Shown here: positions 24,465-36,400 of the stretch, in pieces
How the letters are laid out: each line of letters starts with the position of its first letter
Numbering within the stretch: the first letter of the stretch is position 1
DNA from: Meandrina meandrites
Lineage: Eukaryota; Cnidaria; Anthozoa; Scleractinia; Meandrinidae
Assembly: GCA_963693305.1 (NCBI GenBank)
Contig: OY855906.1
Coordinates: forward strand, 5,955,501-6,019,500
Length of the DNA stretch: 64,000 bases
Reading direction: 5' to 3'
Notes under the pieces: model-generated
Databases searched by the model: none
What the model was told of the DNA's origin: nothing
Seen by the model: the letters and a program-made list of their open reading frames with translations, nothing else
Program-made: the position numbers and the translations under genes

Positions 24465-25335
24465 TTCAGACATCAGTTAGGCTGAGTTTGTGATCAACTG
24501 AGTGAAGTTGTAACAGTGGGTTCTGCCATTTCTGGCTCTGCTACAAACAACACTCTCACAACTTGAATTTCATCACTGCACACCAAACCAAGGCCATTTA
24601 TAGCCCTGCATGCTACACTGACCACTTGAGTTTTGATAAAGTTTCGACAACTTTTTGACATCTCTTTTACAATTTTCTGAACTCCAGAACTTCAAGGCAG
24701 AGTTGTCAAGCTCCATCTTTGCTCTCTGACAGCTGTCAGCTCCGCCTCCCGTACGTGTTGCATTTTGATTGGCTAATTGAAACACAAGCCATCAGAAAGT
24801 TGCCAAAAATATGTCAAAAACTTGTCAAAAAAAGCAGAACTACAAGGTTTAGAAAAAGGTGTTAATCAAGAGAGTAACATTTCTAAACAACAGAAAGGGA
24901 CTGACAACATTGATATAAAATATCTTTGGATTTACTTGACTGATGAAAAATTTGTAACAAATTTGACACACAAGCTTGACAGTGCACGGAAAAAGGAAGC
25001 TCTTACTGAACTCCACACATACCTGGCAAGACGACAAAAGATGTCTGTGGGAATCCCTTGGTTGCACGTACTGTAGATCAGTCAAGGAATTAACACTTCT
25101 TATCTCAAAAGATGTCTGTGAGAATCCCTTGCTTGCACATACTGTGAAATCAGTCAACAAATAACACTTCATACAACAACCATGTTACAAAATGCAAAAG
25201 TGCAAAGGCCTCGCTATGTGCTTCAGACATCAGCCAGGCTGAGTTTGTGATCAAATGAGAGAAGTTGTAACAGTGGGTTCTGCCATTGCTGGCTCTGCTA
25301 CAAACAACACTCTCACAACACAATATTTCATCATC
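24465..25335. repeat. pair of about 115-bp direct repeats
   Basis: 24470-24572 and 25218-25335 share CTTCAGACATCAG, CAGGCTGAGTTTGTGATCAA, GTAACAGTGGGTTCTGCCAT and CTGCTACAAACAACACTCTC. A second, shorter duplication of about 71 bp lies between them (25038 and 25109, both AAGATGTCTGTG...AATCCCTTG). This is a local duplication cluster and overlaps the candidate ankyrin-like mini-exons. Confidence 0.75.
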
Positions 25336-25467
25336 ACACAAGCACAGTTCATTTTTTGCAGTTATGTTAGAAACTAACATCTGTAACCAAGGCTTTATAC
25401 TGACCTTAGCTGCTAGATGAAGCAAGGTATGGGCATCAATTCCATGGTGTCTATGGCAACTTTTGCT
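25023..25467 (-). CDS. candidate pair of ankyrin-like mini-exons
   Basis: Two short, splice-bounded, in-phase segments. The first is 25467-25405 (acceptor CCACAG, donor GTCAGT; 21 codons ending GIDAHTLLHLAAK). The second is 25070-25023 (acceptor CTACAG, donor GTATGT; 16 codons, YVQPRDSHRHLLSSCQ). Joined, they read like an ankyrin repeat (TLLHLAAK with LL at the following position). A duplicate of the second segment at about 25141-25100 lacks the donor and hits a stop. No other exons were securely found, so this may be a decayed or very divergent gene. Confidence 0.3.
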
Positions 25468-25619
25468 CTGTGGATTAACAAGGGTCAAAACAAGTTGCAA
25501 TTTATAATTTCTCCAGGTAATGAGACTTCCTTGACTGTCTGATGAAGATGGAAATGTCTCAAAATGAACTTTTTTTCAAGTCAAGCATCATTCATTGTTT
25601 CATTCAATGTGTTTCCTGC

Positions 25620-25900
25620 TGTATGCTGATTAAAATCTAGGTTGTGACCTTTTGAATAAAAGCTACAGAAAATTGCTTGTTATACTGCTCGCTGTTTATG
25701 ATGCTGTAACATATTGTTATAACTTCAAAGTCTGCTGATGAAAATTGTATGTGTGATCATTCAAATGAAAGCCATTGAGCAGGGCTCTCTTGCAGCACTG
25801 TTTTTTAAGCAGAAAAGCTGGATAAAACTTTTGACATCTGTGGATGAAACACTAATATGTGATCATTTAAATGAAAGCTACTGAGCAGTAGGGGCTCTTA
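25620..25900. repeat. degenerate tandem repeat, unit about 108 bp
   Basis: Successive units share TGTGATCATT(C/T)AAATGAAAGC followed by (T)GAGCAG, and TCTG(C/T)(T/G)GATGAAA. About 2.5 units are recognisable, strongly diverged. Confidence 0.6.
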
Positions 25901-26326
25901 TGGATACCAGCCTACCAGCTGAATGGGCTACCCTACATACTTACTGGTACTTTCATGTACTGAAAGGTTTTGGCATTAATGGGAGTAAAAGAGTATAAAA
26001 TGTCAGAATGGTCAACAACTTATTCATGTTTAAGTGCATCCAATGTTGGTGCTGCTTTTTGTACACATGCATGACTTGAGTGAGTTCGCTCTACGACAGA
26101 AAGGGTTTACAGCTAAACAAAACAATGATACAAAACTTCTTACCTGTCATAAAATGACTACATTCCACAGGTTACCAACCTAAGCTATTGACAAGGAAAA
26201 ACACAAAGAGCAAGAAAGGTTATCAGAATGTGATGAGTACAACAACAATGCAATATCAATAACTCTCAAACATCTAAGCCCTGGTTCATATGCTGTTCTG
26301 TTGATGTGCCGAACCAAACTAACAAA

Positions 26327-26728
26327 TTAAAGGGGCTTTGTCACGGGTTTTAACAGAATTTTGAACAGCCAAAATCTATATTTGTGTCGAAGGAAACCAA
26401 AAAATAATAGTCCATTTTTATTAACAATTGCTATATTAGAGCACCGAAACTGTTGACAAGCGTCTTTAGCTGCAGATGGCTACGATGGAAATGGATTGCA
26501 ACTTGAAAAGTTTAGCTAAACTTTTCAAGTTGTTTCCACACGTCTACATAAGAATCGATTTTTATAGCCATAGTTAGAGTTCTATCCACATATTAAGGTT
26601 ATGTCTACCTTTAGATGTTAGTACTGATGTTCAAAGGTAATGATTTTCATGGGTTAAGTTACATACCGCTAATTTCAGAACAGTTTAGATCAAAAATCTG
26701 TGAAATCCCCGTGACAGAGCTCCTTTAA
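26327..26728. mobile_element. TTAA-flanked MITE
   Basis: Both ends read TTAAAGG(G/A)GCT(T/C)TGTCACGGG inward, a 21-bp terminal inverted repeat including the TTAA, with two mismatches. TTAA target duplications are characteristic of piggyBac and Kolobok-type transposases, so this is a nonautonomous member of such a group. It is about 400 bp and non-coding. Confidence 0.8.
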
Positions 26729-27497
26729 GCAGGGTAGAACAGTAGCATTATTTTTAATTAAATCAGCCTCTGCTCCCAAGTTGTGTTCGGTTGGCACATC
26801 AGAGTGGCTTTTGAACCAGACCTAAGATTTCGATTCTCCAAATCAAATGGAAGCCAACAAACAAGTTGTCAAAAAAAAAAAATCAAAAAGTGTTCATAAC
26901 ACTGAAAAATTAATCAAAAGAATGTTATCTGTGTTTGTCATAATAGACAATGAGTTAAAAAAAAAAACAACAAAAAACACTTGTTACAAACTTCAGAGTA
27001 GCAATGGTACAGTATGCATGGCTTAAAAGGACTGTACGCTCTAACAGTCTACATGTATAAATGGATAACTCATGCTATTAATTTCATTGCTACCATTTTC
27101 ACAAGCTCACAGCCCCAAACTTTGAACACAAAGCTGCAGCAGTACAATACGAAAGGTTAAAACTTCTACACAGGTTTGTTCATAAAACCAAGTGCCCTGA
27201 GCTCTTCTCAAAATGGCTTTATACTGAAACCACCATTTCCGTATTTGCAATACATAGAAGATTGATTGTCATCTCATGTTCAACTGTGTAGTACACAAGA
27301 TGTTGTGTGCACGATCTTGCACAGGCAACTAAGTCACTACTGAGATTTCACCTTACATGAGATACCAAAATAACCTTACAAGTTCAACCTAATCGAATGC
27401 TCCATAAGAGACAGTGCTTCATAAACACGCAAAATGCATTGATGAAAACATTAGTACCCATTTGACTTCTAACTGAACTACTGAAATTGTACCCGCC

Positions 27498-27707
27498 TTG
27501 CAGGAACTGCTATTAATAATGAAACAAGATCATTCTGGTGAATTAGTTTTACAAAACACTAGTTTCTCACAAGATGTACTCTTATTATCAAATATTGAAA
27601 GGAGTAAGAAAAAAACGAAAGTTGTGGAGAAAGTGAAAATAAGTCACACCAGTGTTCCCTCTCTCCATTTTTTGAAGAGAACAAGCAGTTATGATCTACA
27701 ATATTAA
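27498..27707 (+). other. open frame after a splice-acceptor-like site, uncertain
   Basis: CCGCCTTGCAG precedes a frame of about 69 codons ending SSYDLQY. It has some protein-like composition, but no domain and no partner exon. Probably chance. Confidence 0.12.
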
Positions 27708-27901
27708 ACATTTTGTGTTAACTACTCCTTTTCGAATGCTGTACCAAAACTTAAGAACCAAGGTGAAATACTGCAAAAAAAAAAAATTCAAGTCAAGCTT
27801 TTCAGAATGAGTTGCTTTGTTGATTTACGATATGCAATTTAGATGTAACTATACGCACATCATGCTAGATACCTAATTCTTAAGAACTTGTAATACATTA
27901 C

Positions 27902-27983
27902 CTTCAGTTGTAAAGCACATCGCATCGACAGAAACGCCATCAACATCAGACACTGAATGTTGGGAATCTGCAACTTTTTTCAT
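27902..27983 (-). CDS. candidate first exon, uncertain
   Basis: ATG at 27983 opens 27 codons (MKKVADSQHSVSDVDGVSVD, then AMCFTTE) ending one base before a donor-like GTAATG. It could be the 5' exon of the gene hinted at by the ankyrin-like mini-exons 2.4 kb downstream on the same strand, but the intermediate exons were not found. Confidence 0.2.
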
Positions 27984-29636
27984 ATTTTTTTTGTCTACTG
28001 CTAGGCAATAGTAAGACTAGATTTAGCGCACACTTTGTTTACGCTTCATGGCTCGCCGCAAACAGATTCATGCTCGTCTTTCACAATAACATCTACCACA
28101 AGTATATGTAGATGAATTACTGCATGTAAATTTGTAATAAAACTGTCTTTCAGCTGATATATAAATGCCTGTTTGCTGCAATTTTATTTGGTATTGTTGC
28201 ATTTCACAATTATTAACAAGGTTAAAAAATATACGCAGGCTGCAAGATTATTCAAATTATGAACTTAACATAAACACTATAGCCTAACAGATGAATTTGC
28301 CGTGCCATCTTGAATTTATGGCCTGGCCAAATCATTTGATGACAAGACACCTCTGTAAAATCTACTAGTTTGCAATCTTTAAAAGCACTAAACTCCATTT
28401 CAGAGCAAAATTGTTAACTCTATAAATTTTATAGATGGCATAAAGAAAATACAAGTAAACATGTATCAGCATTTGTCATGTGCGATACACAATAGATTCA
28501 CATACCTTCTGTCATCTATGTGGTAACATCCAATGGAACACAGTTTCACTTGCATGAAACACACTTAAGATTTCTGCTGTTTTCTTCAATGGGTTGAATT
28601 TTTTTTTTACCACATGAAACTGCCTTCATTTGCCAAAAGATTTTTAACAGCACAAGTACAAAGCCAATTTTTTAAAAGTTGTTTTGCAAAACTATGAGGA
28701 TTTCACACAGCTCTAATTGGTAGTGTAGTTGTTCTGCATGATGCAATGAAAGAGTTATGAAACATAATTGCATTTTGTTGGGTTTCTCATATAACATAAC
28801 CAGGAAACAGCCAATTTCATGGCACAATGCAAACACTTGAGAAAATTTGTGAGAATTCCAAAGCATTCACGTCAATTTAGGAGTTCTTTCCAACTCTCTT
28901 TGATGTTAGCGTCAGAATTAAAACATGTGTTCAATTTTCTATTTCTTAAATTGAGATTATTGTCCAGTTTTGACTTCAAGCTTGGGCTACCTGTGGTTCA
29001 GACCTGGGCAAAATTCAAATCAAACCCAGGGAATAATAATGTAACTGCAAATAACATTCATTTGCATGTTGATTGAGAGTTTGTTGACATTTTTCTTTGG
29101 TAAAAAATATGATAAAATGATCAAAACGATACTTAAAAAACAATGGTGTATTTGACTTGAAAGGAATTAAGTAAAGGAATCTATGTAACCACTCAAACAA
29201 TTTTCAATAGAAAACAGCTCACCAAAAAGACAAATTTTAACACACTGGCCAAATTGTATTTGAATGCATGCAAAGGATAATTTTTTCTTCACTGAAAAAA
29301 TCTGTTACATTCAGGCCAGATTGATTGCAACAATTCTTGCAAGTGTTTTGGAAGGAAAATGCCTAATGGTAGGAACGTTAAAAGACTGAAGTTTCAGTAA
29401 TGCTGCCATGATCAAGGTTGCAGTCATAGAACCCACTGTAGCAGTGCTGAAACATCAGGTTCTTAACATCCAGAGAGCGGAAAACAACATTTCTTCTGTT
29501 CATAGAGTTTACAAGCTTCCATATGGGGTCAATACACCCAGCATTTTAACTACTCAAGGAGGTATGGTAAGGACTATTAGTGTATGCAAACGGATACACC
29601 AATAGCCCCATTTCAATTCACCCAGTAGCTGAATTT

Positions 29637-29729
29637 CAGACATCTTCCTCTGGTTGCATGCTCCCAAGAAATGACTGTGAACAAAAGAGCTGCTTTTCTC
29701 TGGAGCACACAACCAGAGGAACGTGTCTG
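29637..29729. repeat. fold-back element
   Basis: 28-bp arms 29637-29664 and 29702-29729 (CAGACA, TTCCTCTGGTTG, GCTCC against their complements) with three mismatches and a 37-bp loop. Confidence 0.55.
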
Positions 29730-30542
29730 ATATTTAGGAGATTCATCCAAGTCCTGCTTCACAGAATGGCTGCTCCACAATATTGTAGACGAGGGTCCTT
29801 CACCTAGCCCAACGCCTCCCATCAAGTATCCCAACCCAATTACTGGTTAACTGGCTAAATCTGGTGTCCAATCTGAGCCCTAAAATAAATATCAAGCCCA
29901 ATATAATATTAAGACCTCATGTGAACTTTCCATTTTTGCAATGCATAAAATAACATGGAAAATGCCAAGCACTGAATTCTTTTCTTAAAATTTTATAGAA
30001 TTTAGTCAGACTTTGGTTAGGTCAAGAGTGAAACTAAGACTCCATCTCATGCAAGCGGTTCAAAACAAGAACCAACCCAATCTCGCAGCACACAACTGTA
30101 TAGCTCAAAATCTCAGGGAGTATCCCCCCCCCCCCCCAACCTCAGCCCCCAGGTATCGGCCTCACTATAATTTACTACTATGCTGCAAATTTTATTGGAT
30201 GGACTTGCTTCCCCCCACCTCCACAATCGGTATTTTGCTGTTGAGAACAGCGTTGCTAACTCTCCCTCTTTAAGAACCCTAGAAACCTGCTTAACTTTCC
30301 CTCAATGATAAGGAACCATTTTCTGAACAGGAGAAACTTAGCACAAGTTAGTATCTCCTACATTCTACCTGACTTTTGCCAATGACTCCCCCCCCCCCAA
30401 AAAAAAATAAATAAATAAAAACTTACTGCTGTTAATTATAAAAGTTCTGGCCAATTACTTGTACATTCTGTTGTTTACTGTATTCCATGATTAAATGCAT
30501 TTTGCATCTTATTCTTAGTCTCCCGGTGACCAAACAGTTACT

Positions 30543-30709
30543 ATTCTCTCTTTTCCAATTGCCCATAATACACTTTATTTGCCCCCCAAATTTTGCATGA
30601 ACTATTGTTTTGGGAATATGCAGTCCTCCCAAGAGAATTTGAAACCAATAGTTTATGCAAAATTTTGGGTGCAAACAAAGTGTATTATGGGCAATTGGAA
30701 AATAGAGAA
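30543..30709. repeat. fold-back element, arms about 67 bp
   Basis: Arms 30543-30610 and 30642-30709 share CCAATTGCCCATAATACACT, AAATTTTGCAT and AACTATTG in inverted orientation; the loop is about 31 bp. A small nonautonomous hairpin element. Confidence 0.75.
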
Positions 30710-31366
30710 TTAGTGTGCATCTTATGATCTCACTTAAAAATTTTGAAATCCAGATTTTTTCTCAGCACACCCTATTTGTCAATATTATTAAAGGGACAGT
30801 GCCCTGGCAGATATATTGTGCTGTCATAAGTATGGCAGGAGCCAGCTATGAACTTGCTTTATTATTTTAAAACTGAAAGAAACAATGCCAAATTTGGTGA
30901 TAGCAAAGAAATATCAACTAAAAGGAAAAGTGTAAATATTCAAAATTTCACAGGAATAGAACTTATGATTTCTTGACATCCTGTCACAAAATCAAATTTA
31001 ACAAATTTTATTATATGGCTACAACAGTACGCACGCCCTGATTGGCTGATGAGCGGGCAGGATTTTCGTGTAATGACCGGGCATTATGAAAATTTTTATT
31101 GCCTTAGCTTTTTATAACTTTTTAAGTGTCAAACACTTGTAAACACAAGTCAGTTTGTTTTGTGAAAATTAAAGTGGTTAAATTTGCCCTAGATCTTGGC
31201 GTAATGAAGACAAAAATCACCTCATTGTCAAAGAATCTGTTTCTTCTGGTTTGGATCGCATGACCTCAAATGACCTCTTGCGCGCGCAAGCGGATATTGA
31301 AAAACGTTTCCCTTTTTCAGCGCTAAAAAGGCCATATAATAAATAACGTATTAACCTCGTCCGTTC

Positions 31367-31468
31367 GGTCATTACAGGGAAATCTCAGACCTCAGCCTTG
31401 ATGTATTGACCTCGCTATCGCTCGGTCAATACATCAAGGCCTCGGTCTGAGATTTCCCTGTAATGACC
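31367..31468. repeat. fold-back element, arms 45 bp
   Basis: GGTCATTACAGGGAAATCTC through TGTATTGACC (31367-31411) is mirrored at 31424-31468, leaving a 12-bp loop TCGCTATCGCTC. Only about three mismatches. The inner repeat GGTCAATACATCAAGG also pairs. Confidence 0.8.
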
Positions 31469-32958
31469 TCACTCTCAGTTAATAAGTAGTATGTAACCCA
31501 TTTCCATCCTTGTAATCCTGCACTTCTTCCCCAAAATATGCCTGCAATCACGCTCATGACTCATGACCAGGACTGAAGGACTGCTGCTAAATAGTTTTAC
31601 AGCTTAGTTTATCACTGATCTGATAACTGGACCAGTTAAGGAGGTTGACAATAATTGTTTATGTGCATCATCACTGTGCATGTAATTGATGTCACAACGT
31701 CACACAACAAGCACACATGCATGTTAATTTCACTTGCAGTTTACTCTCTTTGGTCAGTGGCACCCACATTTTCACTTTGATAAACAACTTTCTCTTCAAA
31801 TTCTCTACAGATTGTAAAAATGTGGGGATTTTTCTGTCCACGTCGCATTGAATCTTGCTATCTTGCAGCTGTTAGAAGAGTGCAAATGTGTTCCCTAAAT
31901 GATAAGATTTACATTAAGGAAAGTTACCAGTTGAATCATTTTTATTAATAGATCCGCATAAAAAATATTTGGCAGAGAAAACTTCATTACAGGAATTTGT
32001 TTATGTTTTTTTTAAACAGACACTGCAGCCAGATTCAGTAACAAAGTCGTTAACTTTAGCCTTTGAATAGCATCATCCACCCTTTAAATAACCATGCCTG
32101 CACTCCACTCAGTTCTATTGCCATTAGTAATTTTGCACTGAAAGCAAACTGGAAATGTTGGTTAATTACCAAAAATTAGGGGTTAAATGCTAACATGATC
32201 ACTAGGTTTAGTGTATCAAAATAGTTTGAAAACTGATAACTTGGTTTACAGCAGCAGGGCACAAAGTGAACTCTCCTGCAGCTGTCCATGCAAGAGTTGA
32301 AGACTTTAAATTGAGTTGGGGGATGAAATGATGTGATGGTGTGATCTCTCCTCCAAAGAAAATTGTTTTCCTTTTGTGTCAAGAGCTATTATCTCTAGTC
32401 AAACTGAATACGATCTCTTTAAAAAAACTTTTTTTTTTCTCAAACCCATTGAAATGTCACATTTTAATATATACCAGCCATAACTTGACTATAAAGTAAA
32501 GTGAATGAGAACCAGAATAGTTGTACATTATATTTTGTCCACTGTGACATAGGGATGCTTTATTCAATTTGAAATTAAAGACGCATCTAAAAGCAGAGCC
32601 TCAATTAAGGGCAAGTTAACAACTGCCTGTACTTTTATCAAAGATATCAATCAGTCAATGAGCTTGTCTTTGTGCCTAGCATCTTCCAATAAGCAGCAAG
32701 CAAGCAAGAAATCAAACTGATTATGCAAATGAGCGACAAGACTGCTTGATGTTGGCAAAAGGTGTGAAAATTGCAAACATCACCATAAGTGGATGGTAAA
32801 ACAGTGGCACAAACCAAATGGAAACCACAGGTTCACAAGGCAGTAATTTTCACTGATGACAATTCCTAACAAACACTTTGGGTTGTTTCACCTTGTAATT
32901 TTAATCACTATGTTAACATATAAAATGCAATGTCATAAGCCTTTAAACATGCACAAGA

Positions 32959-32964
32959 TTTATT
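32959..32964 (-). terminator. candidate poly(A) signal of the DBHS gene
   Basis: TTTATT on the plus strand (AATAAA on minus), about 450 bp past the stop codon at 33416. Chosen by position only. Confidence 0.35.
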
Positions 32965-33415
32965 CAAGAACTTGCAACCTTTATACAGGAAGACAAGCAT
33001 AAAAAACAATTTCCCCTTAAGAAACCTCTCGTAACTAACACTGATAAATAATATGGACAAAAAAAAACACTATGACAATTCAGTTTTATCTCTACATGCA
33101 ACAAAGTGAACACTTGATTAATGAGCTATATTATGTTGCTAAAACTTGCTTCATTGAGATGTTTTGTTTAACTTTCTATGCAAATTTTTCCAACTAAAAG
33201 GTAAAACTACCATATCCTAGATTCAAATCCTTCCATGCTTATCATCAAAATGTCAGTGCTAGTGCATAAAATATCCTACTGCTCTCCATCATGTCATCTA
33301 CAAGTAATACCATGCCTACTACAAACTCAAAAGTTTTTTTTGGTCTTGTCAATCAGTGCCTCAATAACACAGGAATGCAACAAAGTTTGTGTAAGAAACA
33401 GTGCACAGTTTGTGC

Positions 33416-36400
33416 CTAGTAACGCGGTCTCTTGAAATCTCCATGATCTCTTGCAGGTGGCTCTCGTGAGCGTGCAGCGAGCCGATCTCGATCAACCATG
33501 TCACGATCATGCTCTCTTTGCTTTTCAAACCTTGGCCTCTGAATGATTATTAAGTAAAGTTCAATAATTTTGTTTGTAATGTACAGTTCATGGGATGATC
33601 CGTGAATCCAATGCACAACAGAGAAAATCCAAAAGGAAAGTTATCCATGGTGGAAGGTGGCAGCAAAAACAGAAAGCAAACACATAATTAGAACACATTA
33701 AAGCAACATTATCGTATTACTCTAGGACTATTGCTAATTGAAATGTTGAAGACAGCTTCTTGTATCTTGTAGTATGTATCACTAACAACATGTTATTACT
33801 CACTGGATTTTGACACACATAAGTATATCACATTATTATTATCTTATGTTCTTTGTATAGCATACGAAAAAACATGCCTTTGATATATGAACAAGTATAG
33901 AACACGCGCTGTGTGGCAAAGTTTCTTGCAAACAGTCGAGATGCAAAAGGGTTTTTTTTGCTATGACTCAATATACACAATACATGTGAATAAACAATTC
34001 ATTTTCTTTTTTCATTCTTTGATTCTCAAAGCAAATAACAGAAGAAGTCACAAGGCACTAAAATAATGGATATTCTCTTCACTTGATACTTGTTTGAACA
34101 TAAAATAACTCAGGAAGGTTTCCAAAAACCCAAAGTGCCTGCCTATAAATGGCGTTCGCATTGTACTATTGAACTGAAAGTTATTTTTTTTTGTCTGTTT
34201 CTTGTTGGCCACCTTCTGGCCAGACTTCTGAAAGGTAAACATATTAATATAATGTATCATTACACATTTCTTCATGTAGAAATACTGGCCTGGATATTAC
34301 TATAATGTGGTACTAAGATTGTTTCTTCAATGTGAATCAAAAATACTTAAATGCTCTGCTTTTTTTAATGATTTTGTAGCAAACTGGAGTGGCCTTTTAC
34401 AATAATTATTGCAGCATTTAGCATTCTGAAATGTCACTAGAAATATCAATCATGTTGTGTTGGGCAAAACAATGTGCTCTTTTTTCACTTCTGTCCTCGG
34501 TTCTTAAATCAAGTAAAGAAAATTATAGCTCTTTATCATACAGTTTCTATGCACATCTGGAATCTACTGTGACCAGGTAAAACACTACTTGTTAGAAGTG
34601 CTTAGTTGAAAACTGTTCTATCAACAAGTGACACTCTTTCTCATAATTTACATTGACGAGGAAGACTTAAATTATACCATCTTCTGAGGAAAAAAAAACT
34701 CCACCAGTAGGCTTACTGTGCTTTGCATCTGACATGCCACGAAAAGTAGACATCCATTTTCTTCTCTGTTCAGATAAATATCCACTTGATAGATTGTATT
34801 CCAGGTTTTCCGGGAGGCAATTAACCATTCTAGTTAACTGACCAAAAGATCTCTTAACTTTTAGTGGAAATTAAATAAAAACTTACCCCTCCATTGGGCC
34901 GAATCCCTGGTCCCATGGGTCCACGTGGGCCTCCAGGACGTGGTCCTCCTGGTGGACCTCCTGGCGGGCCTCTAGGAGGCGCCATTCCTGGGCCCATTCT
35001 GGGTGGGTTCATCATGCCTGGTCCACGAGGACCAAATCCTGGTCCACCACGTCCAGGTGGTCCTCCACGTCCTGGTGGTCCTCCACGGCCTGGTGGTCCT
35101 CCACGGCCTGGGGGTCCTCCACGGCCTGGGGGTCCTCCACGTCCTGGAGGTCCCCCACGTCCTGGGGGTCCTCCGCGTCCTGGGGGTCCTCCAGGACCCA
35201 TTCCCCAATCTCCACCAGAAGGTCCCTGTTGGCCAAAAAAATTGTTCTTTCAAGGGGCTGAATCACAGCATATTCATAACACCAAATGAAGACACACTGA
35301 TGAGCAAACAGCGAGCGAACAGAGCTGAGAGTTTCAAAATGACAATTAATCACTAAAGCGCAAAGTTCGCATGTGGAGAAATAACTGGAAGTCTTTATTC
35401 GAGAGAAAAAAGTTAGAATTCTAGTAAAACAATTAGATTATTTGCTCTAGATTTCTATGAGGTGATAGTTGATTTGGCCTTCGGCCTCATAATCTGTCAC
35501 CTCGTAGAAATCTTGAGCTCACATTTCTAATTGTTAATTAGACTAAGAATGCATGTAACTAACCTTTGGAGGCATTCCTGGTGGAATGTTTGAATCCATT
35601 CGCCTTAAAGATTCCTGAAATCAGATTGTATTGGTATAAAAAATCAAGAGTCAATTATTGGATTCCACTAACTAAAGATGAAACCAGACTCAAATCAGTT
35701 AATTCCAAACTAGTTTGCAAAAATGCTAGTAAAGGAAATGTGTGCCACGCAATACATGAGCAAATCAATACTTCAACATGAAGTGGTAACAAGAAATCTT
35801 GTCACACTCAGCAGTTGTCTTTAGCAGGGGTCACAATAAAATTTTAAGTTAGCAGCTGGTTTGAGTAGAGAAACTAACTGTTTGAAAGAATCTTAAATTA
35901 CTTCAATTGAGGGTAAAAGGTAACCGACTTCTCTGAGCGAAGTAGAGCAAAGTAGCCGAGGCTTTTTGCCAGCTGAAAGCACTGATTTAGGTTACCTGGT
36001 GGAGAGAATAACTCAAAGAACCAGGGGAATACCACAAAACCAAAATATAATGCTGACCTGTAAGTACATATCCTCCTGCCGATGCCTCTGAAGCTCGCGC
36101 TGCTGCTGCCTGAAGAGCTCCTCCTTACGACGCAGCTCTTCTTCCCTGCGGTGTAGTTCATCCTGAAGACGCATTTCCTCCTGTCTCCTAATTGAGGGGG
36201 TACAAGGAAAAAATAAACATTACAAAAGTACATCTAAGATGGAAAATAGCTAAAGGAGTTACAGTTTTCAAACATTGGCCTTTGTTTTATTTTCTCTATG
36301 CCTACTTCTGATGAAAAAAAAGCTAAAACATACTGAAATGTCTAATAATTTATATTGTCTTGAATGTAATTCTAGACCGTTTAACCAAAAATAAAACAAG

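Larger units (their letters stand above)
27984..32950. other. gene-poor, hairpin-rich intergenic stretch
   Basis: No supported gene in about 5 kb. It contains poly-C tracts (30126, 30389) and three fold-back elements listed separately (29637, 30543, 31367). Confidence 0.4.

Noticed and set aside
24573..24785. Minus-strand frame of 70 codons starting MFQLANQ
   Set aside because: It covers a CCAAT- and GC-bearing stretch that looks promoter-like rather than coding; no splice or domain support.
25731..25795. GATGAAA...GAGCAG segments resembling C/D snoRNAs with short stems
   Set aside because: They are units of a degenerate 108-bp tandem repeat; box D reads TTGA in the first unit and no rRNA guide was recognised.
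34894..35356. Long Pro/Gly- and Val/Leu/His-rich frames on both strands
   Set aside because: Shadows of the 18-bp coding repeat of DBHS exon 8; only the minus-strand GGPPGR phase joins the flanking exons.
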